Assembly (NCBI GenBank): GCA_023487615.1
Contig: JAMDBH010000007.1
Coordinates: 1-6,416 of the forward strand
Reading direction: 5' to 3'
Length of the DNA stretch: 6,416 nucleotides
Origin: Gammaproteobacteria bacterium
GTDB lineage: Bacteria > Pseudomonadota > Gammaproteobacteria > SURF-13
Under the pieces are notes generated by a model that searched no databases, was not told where the DNA came from, and was given only the letters and a program-made list of their open reading frames with translations. Of the stretch, positions 1 through 6,416 are shown one piece after another; position 1 is the first letter of the stretch; every line of letters starts with the position of its first letter. The translations under genes were made by a program, and so were the position numbers.

Positions 1-111
1 TATCGTTGCCTGATTTCGATATTGACTTCTGCATGGAGCGGCGCGACGAGGTGATTGACTACGTCGCAGAGCGCTACGGCCGCGAGCGCGTCTCGCAGAT
101 CATCACCTACG
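1..111 (+). repeat. Inverted copy of an internal dnaE segment (probable chimeric join)
   Basis: Base i in this stretch equals the complement of base 1255-i for all 111 positions, so it is an exact inverted copy of 1144-1254. Read on the plus strand it encodes the DnaE palm segment beginning [10 protein letters not shown], continuing through the [14 protein letters not shown] region. After 111 the identity breaks, but 12 of the next 15 bases (112-126) still match, which is local similarity between the two joined dnaE sites. The plus-strand frame closes at a TAA at 141-143. Perfect identity and opposite orientation within about 1 kb are typical of inverted chimeras from strand displacement amplification, or of a misassembled contig end. 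A true recent inverted duplication is possible but less likely. The copy begins at base 1, so its full length may exceed what is visible. Confidence 0.93.
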
Positions 112-2461
112 ACAGCACCGCGGCCATGAACGCAGCGGGGTAATGGGCCTTGAGCCAGGCGGTCTGATAGGAGACCATGGCATAGGCGACGGAGTGTGAT
201 TTGTTGAAGCCGTAATCGGCGAACTTTTCCATGAGATCGAAGATCGCGACGGCCGTTTTCTCCGCCACGCCGCGCTGTTTCGCGCCGCCGACAAATATCT
301 CGCGCTGCTTGGCCATCTCCTCGGGTTTTTTCTTGCCCATCGCACGGCGCAACAAATCCGCCGCGCCGAGCGTATACCCCGCCAGCACCTGCGCAATCTG
401 CATCACCTGTTCCTGATACAGAATCACGCCGTAGGTCGGTTTGAGGATGGGGATGATGTCAGGGTGCGGGTAATTCACCTTGGCCTTGCCGTGCTTACGC
501 GCGATGTAATCGTCCACCATGCCGGATTGCAACGGACCCGGACGAAACAGCGCGACCAGCGCCACGATGTCGTCGAAACAATCGGGCTGCAGGCGTTTCA
601 CTAGATCCTTCATGCCGCGCGATTCGAGCTGAAAGAGCGCCGTCGTGGAGCGCGACTTGAGCAGCTCGAAGGCCGCCTTATCGTCCATCGGAATTTGGGT
701 GATGTCGAGCGCTAGACCACTGCTGTTAATAATCTGCACCGCGCGCTGGATGATGGTGAGCGTGCGCAAGCCCAGAAAGTCAAACTTGACCAGGCCGACC
801 GCCTCCACATCGTCTTTATCAAACTGCGTGACCACGCTGGCCGAACCTTGTTCGCAGTAGAGCGGGGTGAAGTCGGTGAGCCGCGAGGGGGCGATCACGA
901 CGCCGCTCGCGTTCTTGCCGGCGTTGCGGGTGAGACCTTCCAGGACGCGCGCCTGATCTATGAGGATGCGCACTTCCTCGTCCTGTTCATAGCGGGCACG
1001 CAATGCGGGCTCCTGCTTCAAGGCCTCGTCGAGGGTGATGCCGATATCGAAGGGGATAAGCTTGGCGATAGTATCCACAAAGCCATAGGGCTGACCCAAT
1101 ACCCGGCCCACGTCGCGTACCACCGCCTTGGCCGCCATGCTGCCGTAGGTGATGATCTGCGAGACGCGCTCGCGGCCGTAGCGCTCTGCGACGTAGTCAA
1201 TCACCTCGTCGCGCCGCTCCATGCAGAAGTCAATATCGAAATCAGGCAACGATACACGCTCAGGGTTGAGGAAACGCTCGAACAGCAGGCCGTAGCGCAA
1301 CGGGTCCACACCGGTGATGCCCAGGGCGTAAGCAACCAGCGAGCCCGCCCCCGAGCCGCGGCCCGGCCCGACCGGGATGTCCTGTTGTTGGGACCACTTC
1401 ACGAAGTCGGCCACGATCAAGAAATAGCCCGCAAAGCCCATGCTCACAATCACGTCAAGCTCGGTGGCAAGCCGCTGGTAATACGCTGCGGCATCGCCTG
1501 CCTCGGGCGGGTGGACGCTCAACCTGCCCTCCAAGCCGAGCTTTGCCTGCTGACGCAGGTATTCCTCTAAATCCACTCCTTCAGGCAATGGGAAATCGGG
1601 AAGATAATTCTGCCCCAGGCGCAATTCGAGATTGCAGCGCTCGGCAATCCGCACACTATTCTCAATGGCCTCGGGGATGTCTGCGAACAGTTCGGCCATC
1701 TCGGCCGGGCTGCGCAGATATTGCTCTGCGCTGTACTGACGCGGGCGGCGCGGGTCGGCGAGCAGACGGCCTTCGTGGATGCACACGCGTACCTCGTGCG
1801 CCTCATACTCGTCCGCTTTCAGAAAGCGCACATCGTTGGTGGCGACGACCGGGGTGTTCGTCGCCAGGGCCAGCTCGACGGCGGCATGAATATAGTCTTC
1901 CTCGCCGGCGCGGCCGGTGCGTTGCAGTTCGAGGTAAAACCGGTTTGGGAAGAGTGCCTGCCACGCCGCGAGCAGCGACTCGGCGAGCGCCGGCTGCCGG
2001 CCGAGCAGGGCCTGCCCGACATCGCCCATGCGGCCGCCCGAGAGGGCGATCAGACCCTCACTGCTGCCCGTAATCCAGTCCTTGTGGACGATGGGGATGC
2101 CGCGCTGCTGACCCTCGGTATAGCTGCGCGACACTAAGCGGGTCAAATTACGGTAACCGGCGTCGCTCTGGCAAAGCAGCACGAGACGGTGTAACGGACT
2201 CGCCCCGTGCGAGGCTTTTTGGGTGTCCGCTTCTGGAGCGACCCCCTGTACCCACAACTCCACGCCAATGATGGGCTTGATGCCGCGCGCCTGCGCCGCG
2301 CGGTAAAATTTCACCATAGCAAACAGATTGCATTGATCGGTCACGGCCACGGCCGGCATGCCCGCCTCCGCCGCCGCCTCGACCAGGGGCTCGACACGCA
2401 CGATGCCGTCCACCAGCGAATATTCGGTATGGAGGTGAAGGTGTACAAAAACGGATTGCAT
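107..2461 (-). CDS. dnaE: DNA polymerase III alpha subunit, 3' part missing
   Basis: Replicative DNA polymerase catalytic subunit. About 784 residues are present, whereas the E. coli protein has 1,160. The order is: N-terminal PHP domain (HLHLH at 7-11, TDQ at 41-43, ATNDVRF around 207-213), PGRGSGAGS at 366-374, the palm motif PDFDIDF with D407 and D409, VKFDFLGLR with D561, then the fingers region ending in YGFNKSHS at 750-757 and a tail reading [10 protein letters not shown]407, D409 and D561 sit six residues after the known E. coli catalytic D401, D403 and D555. The tandem helix-hairpin-helix, beta-clamp-binding, OB-fold and tau-binding regions are absent, because the sequence switches to an inverted copy near 110; the TAG at 107-109 is created by the join. 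I chose ATG at 2461, four bases after the rnhB stop, because its protein matches the family N-terminus. An in-frame ATG at 2491 would add ten residues inside rnhB. The ribosome binding site is weak. Confidence 0.96.
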   Translation of the reverse strand: MQSVFVHLHLHTEYSLVDGIVRVEPLVEAAAEAGMPAVAVTDQCNLFAMVKFYRAAQARGIKPIIGVELWVQGVAPEADTQKASHGASPLHRLVLLCQSDAGYRNLTRLVSRSYTEGQQRGIPIVHKDWITGSSEGLIALSGGRMGDVGQALLGRQPALAESLLAAWQALFPNRFYLELQRTGRAGEEDYIHAAVELALATNTPVVATNDVRFLKADEYEAHEVRVCIHEGRLLADPRRPRQYSAEQYLRSPAEMAELFADIPEAIENSVRIAERCNLELRLGQNYLPDFPLPEGVDLEEYLRQQAKLGLEGRLSVHPPEAGDAAAYYQRLATELDVIVSMGFAGYFLIVADFVKWSQQQDIPVGPGRGSGAGSLVAYALGITGVDPLRYGLLFERFLNPERVSLPDFDIDFCMERRDEVIDYVAERYGRERVSQIITYGSMAAKAVVRDVGRVLGQPYGFVDTIAKLIPFDIGITLDEALKQEPALRARYEQDEEVRILIDQARVLEGLTRNAGKNASGVVIAPSRLTDFTPLYCEQGSASVVTQFDKDDVEAVGLVKFDFLGLRTLTIIQRAVQIINSSGLALDITQIPMDDKAAFELLKSRSTTALFQLESRGMKDLVKRLQPDCFDDIVALVALFRPGPLQSGMVDDYIARKHGKAKVNYPHPDIIPILKPTYGVILYQEQVMQIAQVLAGYTLGAADLLRRAMGKKKPEEMAKQREIFVGGAKQRGVAEKTAVAIFDLMEKFADYGFNKSHSVAYAMVSYQTAWLKAHYPAAFMAAVLS
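1144..1254 (-). repeat. Native dnaE partner of the inverted copy
   Basis: This is the other arm of the exact 111-base inverted repeat. It lies in its proper place in dnaE, covering the catalytic PDFDIDF motif and the following helix, with uninterrupted reading frame on both sides. That makes it the original copy and the one at 1-111 the displaced one. The two arms are 1,032 bases apart. Confidence 0.93.
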
Positions 2462-2465
2462 TGGA

Positions 2466-3104
2466 CTATTTGATCTCAAATTGTGGCGCATTTGAAGACC
2501 CTGGATTTAGCCTCTTACGCACCGGCGAAAATGAGCGGCGATGGATGGGTGTAACGCCCAGACTCTGCAAGGCCGCCAGATGTTCCGGCGTACAGTAGCC
2601 CTTGTGCCGGGCGAAGCCATAGCCGGGATAGACGGCGTCCATGTCCAGCATGTAACGGTCACGGGCGACCTTGGCGATGATCGAGGCGGCGCTGATGGCG
2701 GCGATCGTGCTGTCTCCGCCAATCACGGCCACCGTAGTCATATCGAGGGCCGGACAATGATTACCATCCACCAGCACACACTGTGGCCGCAGGTCCAGCC
2801 AAGCCACCGCACGCTGCATGGCAAGCAAGCTTGCCTGCAGGATATTGAGCCTGTCTATCTCGTCCACCGTGGCAAGCCCCAGCGACCAACTCAAGGCGCG
2901 AGCGCGTATCAGGCTGTCCAACTGTTCGCGGCGCAAGGGAGTGAGCAGCTTGGAGTCGGCGAGCCCAGCGATCCTGCGATGTGGATCGAGAATCACCGCG
3001 GCCGCCATCACCGGCCCGGCCAGAGGCCCGCGGCCCACTTCGTCCACGCCGGCAACCAAATCTTCAGCGGACTCTATGAGCAAACCGAACTGCGAGTCGT
3101 TCAT
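2466..3104 (-). CDS. rnhB: Ribonuclease HII
   Basis: Cytoplasmic RNase HII. It cuts the RNA strand of RNA-DNA hybrids and nicks 5' of single ribonucleotides embedded in DNA, starting ribonucleotide excision repair. The protein has 212 residues, normal for bacterial RNase HII. The N-terminal [13 protein letters not shown] block (19-31) gives D21, E22 and the GRG junction-sensing motif (24-26). DSKLL follows at 50-54, VDGNH at 112-116 supplies D113, and [21 protein letters not shown] supplies D131, which completes the DEDD metal-binding set. HKGY at 167-170 holds the tyrosine expected to stack at the ribonucleotide junction. The start ATG overlaps the lpxB stop as ATGA (3101-3104), with a GGGA-type ribosome binding site a few bases upstream, so translation is probably coupled to lpxB. 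The last 20 or so residues after SFSPVRK are a variable tail. Confidence 0.98.
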   Translation of the reverse strand: MNDSQFGLLIESAEDLVAGVDEVGRGPLAGPVMAAAVILDPHRRIAGLADSKLLTPLRREQLDSLIRARALSWSLGLATVDEIDRLNILQASLLAMQRAVAWLDLRPQCVLVDGNHCPALDMTTVAVIGGDSTIAAISAASIIAKVARDRYMLDMDAVYPGYGFARHKGYCTPEHLAALQSLGVTPIHRRSFSPVRKRLNPGSSNAPQFEIK

Positions 3105-4258
3105 CGTTTTCCCGCCAATTCGAGCACGGCCTCCGCCGCCCGCACGCTCGCGTTTTTACGCAGGGAGCGATGGATGCCGGCGAAGGTTTCGCGCAAATGG
3201 GCGATCCGCTGCGGATTTTCAAACAGATCCAGCAAAGCCCTACCGAGATTCTGAGCCGTGACCCGGTCTTGACTGAACTCATGCACCAACTCCTGCCCGG
3301 CGAGCAGATTGGGTAATGAAAACCAGGGGACGCTTAGCAAGGGTTTCACCAGCCAAGCGGTCAATCGAGCCAGCCGATAGGCCACCACCATCGGGCGCTT
3401 TAACAGCAACGCCTCCAGGGTGGCCGTGCCGGAGGCGATCAGCGCGATATCGGCCGCACGCAAGGCCTCGTGCGTCCTGCCGTCCAGCAGGGTCACGGGC
3501 AGATCCGGCGCATAAGCCGACACGGCCTTTTCAAAGAGCCTGCGGGTCGCCGGTGTGGCCTGCGGTGCGACGAAATAAAGCCCCGGCCGCCGCTCCCTGC
3601 ACCAGTTCGCGGCCTCTATAAAACTCCGCGCGAGATACTTCAGTTCGCTGACGCGGCTGCCCGGCAGCAAGGCAATCACCTCCGCCTCTGCGGGAATACC
3701 CAACTGTTTCCGCAACTCGGCACGCTGCATGCGCGTCTCTTCATCCAACGCTATTGTATCGGCCAACGGGTGACCCACAAACTTGACCGGTACCCGATAC
3801 TTGGGGTGTGAAGCGTAAAACGCCGCCTCAAACGGAAACAGCGTGAGCATGAGATCCACGGAGCGGGCTATCTTTCTGATTCGATAACGCCGCCAAGCCC
3901 AGACCGAGGGACTCACGTAATGCACGGTGGGAATGCCGGCCTGTTTGAGTTTACGTTCCAGGCCGAGATTGAAATCGGGCGCGTCAATGCCTATGAACAC
4001 ATCGGGTGGATGCGTGATGAAGCGACGTGCAAGGTCCGCGCGGATGGCGCACAATTCGCGGTAATGACCCAGCACCTCCACCAGCCCCATCACCGAGAGT
4101 TTTTCAGTGGGGAACAAGGCCGTGCAGCCTTGCTCCACCATGCGCGGACCCGCAATGCCCTCCACAATAAGATCCGGAATCCGGTTACGCAGGGCTTGAA
4201 TCAGCCCCGCGCCCAGCAGGTCACCCGAGGCCTCGCCGGCTACAATGCCGATGCGCAT
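3101..4258 (-). CDS. lpxB: Lipid-A-disaccharide synthase
   Basis: GT-B-fold (family GT19) glycosyltransferase at the inner face of the cytoplasmic membrane. It joins UDP-2,3-diacylglucosamine and lipid X to make the beta-1,6-linked lipid A disaccharide. Its 385 residues match the usual length of about 380. Visible motifs are VAGEASGD at 6-13, GIDAPDFN at 90-97, [10 protein letters not shown] at 114-123, LLPGSR at 197-202, the nucleotide-sugar-binding [11 protein letters not shown] at 275-285, and [13 protein letters not shown] at 315-327. The start is well fixed, since a TGA lies directly before the ATG. No purine-rich Shine-Dalgarno sequence is visible upstream; instead the mRNA leader is strongly pyrimidine-rich. 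A 103-base repeat spacer separates it from lpxA, so its expression may be set partly independently of the upstream genes. The stop overlaps the rnhB start. Confidence 0.98.
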   Translation of the reverse strand: MRIGIVAGEASGDLLGAGLIQALRNRIPDLIVEGIAGPRMVEQGCTALFPTEKLSVMGLVEVLGHYRELCAIRADLARRFITHPPDVFIGIDAPDFNLGLERKLKQAGIPTVHYVSPSVWAWRRYRIRKIARSVDLMLTLFPFEAAFYASHPKYRVPVKFVGHPLADTIALDEETRMQRAELRKQLGIPAEAEVIALLPGSRVSELKYLARSFIEAANWCRERRPGLYFVAPQATPATRRLFEKAVSAYAPDLPVTLLDGRTHEALRAADIALIASGTATLEALLLKRPMVVAYRLARLTAWLVKPLLSVPWFSLPNLLAGQELVHEFSQDRVTAQNLGRALLDLFENPQRIAHLRETFAGIHRSLRKNASVRAAEAVLELAGKR

Positions 4259-4361
4259 TCAACGACAGAGACAAGAAAAAAGTGAAAAGAGAAAAGGGAA
4301 GGCTTACGTAGCTTTTCTCTTTGCTCTTGCCTCTTTTCACTGCCTTCTTGCCTCTTTTCTC
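4259..4361. repeat. Purine/pyrimidine-asymmetric repeat spacer between lpxA and lpxB
   Basis: This 103-base spacer is unlike the flanking genes in composition. Its left half is nearly all purine on the plus strand (4264-4300) and its right half nearly all pyrimidine (4312-4361). It holds a direct repeat, TCTTGCCTCTTTTC, at 4325-4338 and 4346-4359 (21-base period). The 9-mer CTTTTCTCT occurs at 4312-4320 and again at 4354-4362, the second ending in the lpxA stop codon. Mirror-symmetric purine runs such as AGAGAAAAGAG also occur; homopurine mirror repeats can form triplex DNA. No open reading frame or clear promoter was seen. Confidence 0.8.
4276..4340 (-). terminator. Candidate attenuator or weak terminator hairpin upstream of lpxB
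   Basis: In the sense of transcription, the arm GTGAAAAGAG (4340-4331) pairs perfectly with CTCTTTTCAC (4291-4282), which runs directly into six U residues (4281-4276). A competing 11-base stem pairs AAAGAGAAAAG (4322-4312) with CTTTTCTCTTT (4296-4286) around a 15-base loop. Both stems use the same 3' bases 4286-4291, so they exclude each other. The stems are A/U-rich and the first encloses a 39-base loop, so termination may be weak or absent. The U-tract position is what makes it worth listing; function is inferred. Confidence 0.35.
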
Positions 4362-5135
4362 TCATCTAATGATTCCGCGTGCCGAGGCTTTCAAAAACAG
4401 GGCCAGTTGGTTCACTTCGACATGGACCTGCGCCAGCGGCTCGAGTTGGACCAAGGCTTGTTCAACAGTCAGGCCGGACCGATAAACGATCTTGTAGGCG
4501 TCGCGCAGCGCACGCAAGGTCTCGGAATTGAAGCCGCGCCGTTTCAGCCCTTCGGTATTGATTCCATGCGGCGCCGCCGCATGACCGCCGGCGACCATGA
4601 CATAAGGCGGGACATCCTTGGAGACGGCGCTGCCCATCCCGCAAAAACAGTGCGCGCCAAGGGCGCAAAACTGATGCACCAGGGTAAACCCGCCCAGGAT
4701 GGCGTAATCGCCAACGCTCACATGACCGGCCAGGGTGGCGCCGTTGGCGAAGACGGTCTGGTTTCCGATCAGGCAATCGTGGGCGATGTGCACATAGGCC
4801 ATAATCCAGTTGTCATCGCCGATCCGGGTTACACCGCCGCCCTGCGCGGTGCCGCGGTTAAGGGTGCAATATTCGCGGATGACATTGCGGTCGCCGACCT
4901 CAAGCGAAGTGGGTTCGCCTGCATATTTTTTATCCTGCGGCGCCTCGCCGAGGGAGGCGAATTGGAATATCTTGTTGTCTCTGCCGATTCGCGTGGGGCC
5001 GTTAATCACGACATGCGGACCTATCCAGGTTCCGTCGCCGATCTCCACCTCCGCCCCGATGATGGAATAGGCGCCCACGTGAACCCCCGACCCCAGCTTC
5101 GCGCCGGGATCAATGATGGCTCGTTCGTGAATCAT
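4362..5135 (-). CDS. lpxA: Acyl-ACP--UDP-N-acetylglucosamine O-acyltransferase
   Basis: Cytoplasmic homotrimeric enzyme that moves a (R)-3-hydroxyacyl chain from acyl carrier protein to the 3-OH of UDP-GlcNAc, the first step of lipid A synthesis. The 257 residues (E. coli 262) begin with left-handed beta-helix hexapeptide repeats (to about residue 185) and end in a helical domain with [13 protein letters not shown]119 in YVHIAHD matches the E. coli catalytic H125; H116, H138 and H154 match H122, H144 and H160. NRGT is at 93-96. The residue matching the E. coli chain-length ruler Gly173 is Met167 (in CFCGMGSAV), as in the C10-specific Pseudomonas aeruginosa enzyme. I chose ATG at 5135, which overlaps the fabZ stop as ATGA and gives the family N-terminus; an in-frame GTG at 5159 would add eight residues. 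A weak AAGAAA lies upstream, so coupling to fabZ is likely. Confidence 0.98.
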   Translation of the reverse strand: MIHERAIIDPGAKLGSGVHVGAYSIIGAEVEIGDGTWIGPHVVINGPTRIGRDNKIFQFASLGEAPQDKKYAGEPTSLEVGDRNVIREYCTLNRGTAQGGGVTRIGDDNWIMAYVHIAHDCLIGNQTVFANGATLAGHVSVGDYAILGGFTLVHQFCALGAHCFCGMGSAVSKDVPPYVMVAGGHAAAPHGINTEGLKRRGFNSETLRALRDAYKIVYRSGLTVEQALVQLEPLAQVHVEVNQLALFLKASARGIIR

Positions 5136-5593
5136 GCTGAGATTTCTTTTTTGGTGCACATAAGATCGGCCTCGGCGACTACCTTGCCGTTGACCTTGGC
5201 GAGACCCGTGAATTGCACCAGTCCGCGCAAGTTACGCTTCAGCTCCACTTCCAGGATAAGTTGATCGCCGGGCTCTACCGGTTGCTTGAAGCGCGCCTTA
5301 TCTATACCCACCAGGTAATACAGGACATCCTCATTACGGCGCACATCATGACTGCGCATGGCCAATAAGCCAGTGGCCTGCGCCAACGCCTCGAGGATCA
5401 TCACTCCCGGCATCACCGGCCGGTGCGGGAAATGACCTTGAAAAAAGGGTTCATTGATGGTCACGTTCTTGAGGGCGCTGAGTGATTTCCCCGGGGTGCA
5501 CTCCAGCACGCGATCAATCAACAAGAACGGATAACGGTGGGGCAGGTGCTTGAGCACCTCGTGGATATCCATCTGATTCACGTGCGTCTCCAT
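5132..5593 (-). CDS. fabZ: 3-hydroxyacyl-[acyl-carrier-protein] dehydratase FabZ
   Basis: Hot-dog-fold dehydratase of type II fatty acid synthesis that converts (R)-3-hydroxyacyl-ACP to trans-2-enoyl-ACP in the cytoplasm. The 153-residue reading frame is close to E. coli FabZ (151). [13 protein letters not shown] is at 17-29. [15 protein letters not shown] holds catalytic His54, and [10 protein letters not shown] holds the acidic catalytic partner Glu68. [15 protein letters not shown] and the closing MCTKKE are also family-typical. It uses the same substrates as its neighbours LpxA and LpxD, so co-transcription fits a need to balance membrane phospholipid and lipid A. The start is uncertain: ATG 5593 has no visible Shine-Dalgarno sequence, while in-frame GTG at 5579-5581 is preceded by GGAG at the right spacing and would give 149 residues. 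An ATG at 5570-5572 is a third option. The 3' end overlaps lpxA by four bases. Confidence 0.97.
   Translation of the reverse strand: METHVNQMDIHEVLKHLPHRYPFLLIDRVLECTPGKSLSALKNVTINEPFFQGHFPHRPVMPGVMILEALAQATGLLAMRSHDVRRNEDVLYYLVGIDKARFKQPVEPGDQLILEVELKRNLRGLVQFTGLAKVNGKVVAEADLMCTKKEISA
5588..5591 (-). promoter_or_regulatory. Candidate Shine-Dalgarno GGAG for an internal GTG start of fabZ
   Basis: GGAG lies six bases before the in-frame GTG at 5579-5581, an ideal spacing. The first ATG of the frame, at 5591-5593, is preceded by an AAAACCTC sequence that cannot pair with the 16S tail. The motif therefore favours a start four codons inside the longest frame. It could also be chance. Confidence 0.4.
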
Positions 5594-5636
5594 GAGGTTT
5601 TATTAGATGTTGTTGTAGTTGCACACAACGTTATGT

Positions 5637-6416
5637 TCAAGAGGCGGTTTCATCGCCGCCCTGTTCCAGGGCCTTGAGCCGACGCACGATGTCTTCCAAC
5701 TGCCGGAAGCGCACCACGTTCTTTTTCCAGACGGCGTTGGGTTCCACGGGAATGCCTGAGGAATATACGCCCGGCTGAAAGATGGACTTGGTCACCATGG
5801 TCATGCCGGTGATGTGCACATCATCGGCGATCTCGATATGCCCGTTGATGCCCACCCCGCCGGCTATGGTGCAGCGCTTGCCGATGGTGGTACTGCCGGC
5901 AATACCCACGCAGGCGGCGATCGCGGTATGGGCGCCGATCCGCACATTGTGCGCCACCTGGATTTGATTATCGAGCTTTACGCCTTCCTCTATCACGGTG
6001 TCGTCCAGCGCGCCCCGGTCTATAGTAGTGTTGGCGCCGATCTCCACGTCGTCATCGATCCGCACCCGGCCCAACTGGGGGATTTTCACCCAGACGCCGT
6101 TGTCGTTGGCGAGTCCGAAGCCGTCACTACCTATCACCACGCCCGGATGTATCAGCGCGCGCCGCCCGATTTGGCTGTCGGGACAAAGGGTGACCTGTGC
6201 AAGCAGCATGCTGTCCTCATCAACCCTGGAATTGCGCCCGATCATGCAGCCCGGTCCGATGCTTGCGCGCGCGCCGATCTGGACGCCTTCTTCAACCACA
6301 CACAAGGGACCGATCCAGGCGCTGGGATGTATGCGGCTGGCGGGACTGACCACTGCGGCCGGGTGTATACCCTCTTGGCGGGCGACGGGATTCAGCAGTG
6401 CGGCGATACGCGCATA
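5637..6416 (-). CDS. lpxD: UDP-3-O-(3-hydroxyacyl)glucosamine N-acyltransferase, 5' end beyond the window
   Basis: Third acylation-pathway enzyme of lipid A synthesis. It transfers a 3-hydroxyacyl chain from ACP to the 2-amino group of UDP-3-O-acylglucosamine. 259 codons plus the stop are present; the frame stays open to the right edge (reading [10 protein letters not shown] at the edge), so the GTG at 6353 is internal. About 80 N-terminal residues, the uridine-binding domain, are missing compared with E. coli (341). What remains is the left-handed beta-helix of hexapeptide repeats and a C-terminal helix ([13 protein letters not shown]). [21 protein letters not shown] and DRGALDDT are LpxD signatures. 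Fragment residues H156 (QVAHNVRIG) and H193 (NGHIEI) are 37 apart, like E. coli H239 (catalytic) and H276. Met207 matches E. coli M290 and Thr209 matches M292 near the acyl-chain groove. A 43-base spacer with no convincing promoter or terminator separates it from fabZ. Confidence 0.97.
   Translation of the reverse strand, partial: YARIAALLNPVARQEGIHPAAVVSPASRIHPSAWIGPLCVVEEGVQIGARASIGPGCMIGRNSRVDEDSMLLAQVTLCPDSQIGRRALIHPGVVIGSDGFGLANDNGVWVKIPQLGRVRIDDDVEIGANTTIDRGALDDTVIEEGVKLDNQIQVAHNVRIGAHTAIAACVGIAGSTTIGKRCTIAGGVGINGHIEIADDVHITGMTMVTKSIFQPGVYSSGIPVEPNAVWKKNVVRFRQLEDIVRRLKALEQGGDETAS

Noticed and set aside
107..109. Genuine stop codon of a short 784-residue DnaE
   Set aside because: The stop falls within the inverted copy, and the protein breaks off in mid-domain before the clamp-binding and tau-binding regions.
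1..143. A second, partial dnaE gene on the plus strand ending at TAA 141-143
   Set aside because: It is an exact inverted duplicate of a segment already inside dnaE, and beyond base 111 it is simply the reverse complement of the dnaE 3' region. The apparent in-frame continuation comes from local similarity at the join.
848..2073. Plus-strand open frames (848-1570 and 1543-2073) opposite dnaE
   Set aside because: They are antisense to a strongly conserved dnaE frame, have no family motifs and are composition shadows.
2462..2491. dnaE start at ATG 2491
   Set aside because: The ten extra residues are unlike DnaE N-termini and would overlap the end of rnhB; ATG 2461 gives the normal beginning.
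5136..5159. lpxA start at GTG 5159
   Set aside because: A GAGG lies ten bases upstream, but the eight added residues do not fit the family, whereas ATG 5135 aligns with the E. coli LpxA start and forms an ATGA overlap with fabZ.
4245..5264. Long plus-strand open frame of 339 codons across the lpxA region
   Set aside because: It lies antisense to lpxA, the end of fabZ and the repeat spacer, and its translation shows no recognisable domain. Long antisense frames are common in G+C-rich genes.
5594..5636. Hairpin or promoter in the fabZ-lpxD spacer (GTTGT...ACAAC)
   Set aside because: The stem is only five base pairs without a U-tract, and no convincing -35/-10 pair is visible.
6351..6353. lpxD start at GTG 6353
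   Set aside because: The frame stays open to the window edge and the upstream residues read like LpxD just before its beta-helix, so the true start is outside.

Overview
This window is a stretch of the conserved lipid A / DNA replication gene cluster of a gammaproteobacterium, read entirely on the minus strand. In transcription order, from right to left, it holds lpxD (5' end beyond the window), fabZ, lpxA, lpxB, rnhB and dnaE (3' part lost). The same order occurs in Escherichia coli (lpxD-fabZ-lpxA-lpxB-rnhB-dnaE). The DnaE is of the E. coli type, with the motifs [16 protein letters not shown] and YGFNKSHS. Together with the gene order and the G+C-rich composition, this points to Gammaproteobacteria. 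I cannot fix the family. LpxA resembles the Pseudomonas type at its chain-length position, but that does not prove close kinship.

Layout: 5637-6416 is most of lpxD. 5594-5636 is a short spacer. 5132-5593 is fabZ, which overlaps lpxA (4362-5135) by an ATGA. 4259-4361 is the only sizeable spacer, a strand-asymmetric purine/pyrimidine repeat tract with alternative hairpins. 3101-4258 is lpxB, which overlaps rnhB (2466-3104) by an ATGA. Four bases after rnhB, dnaE starts at 2461 and runs left until about 110, where it is cut.

How the genes work together: LpxA puts the first 3-hydroxyacyl chain on UDP-GlcNAc. LpxD adds the second chain to the later glucosamine intermediate. LpxB condenses two precursors into the lipid A disaccharide. 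FabZ dehydrates 3-hydroxyacyl-ACP for fatty acid synthesis, so it competes with LpxA and LpxD for the same substrate pool. RnhB removes ribonucleotides from DNA and DnaE is the replicative polymerase subunit, so the operon links envelope and chromosome synthesis.

The most important anomaly is at the left edge. Bases 1-111 are an exact inverted copy of 1144-1254, inside dnaE, and the join creates a false stop that cuts DnaE to 784 residues. This is most simply a chimeric join from amplification or assembly, not a biological truncation. The most interesting biological prediction is a methionine at the LpxA hydrocarbon-ruler position, which suggests a 10-carbon 3-hydroxyacyl chain on lipid A. 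I found no mobile element, CRISPR array, tRNA, rRNA or undescribed system; apart from the edge join and the lpxA-lpxB spacer this is an ordinary core-genome region.
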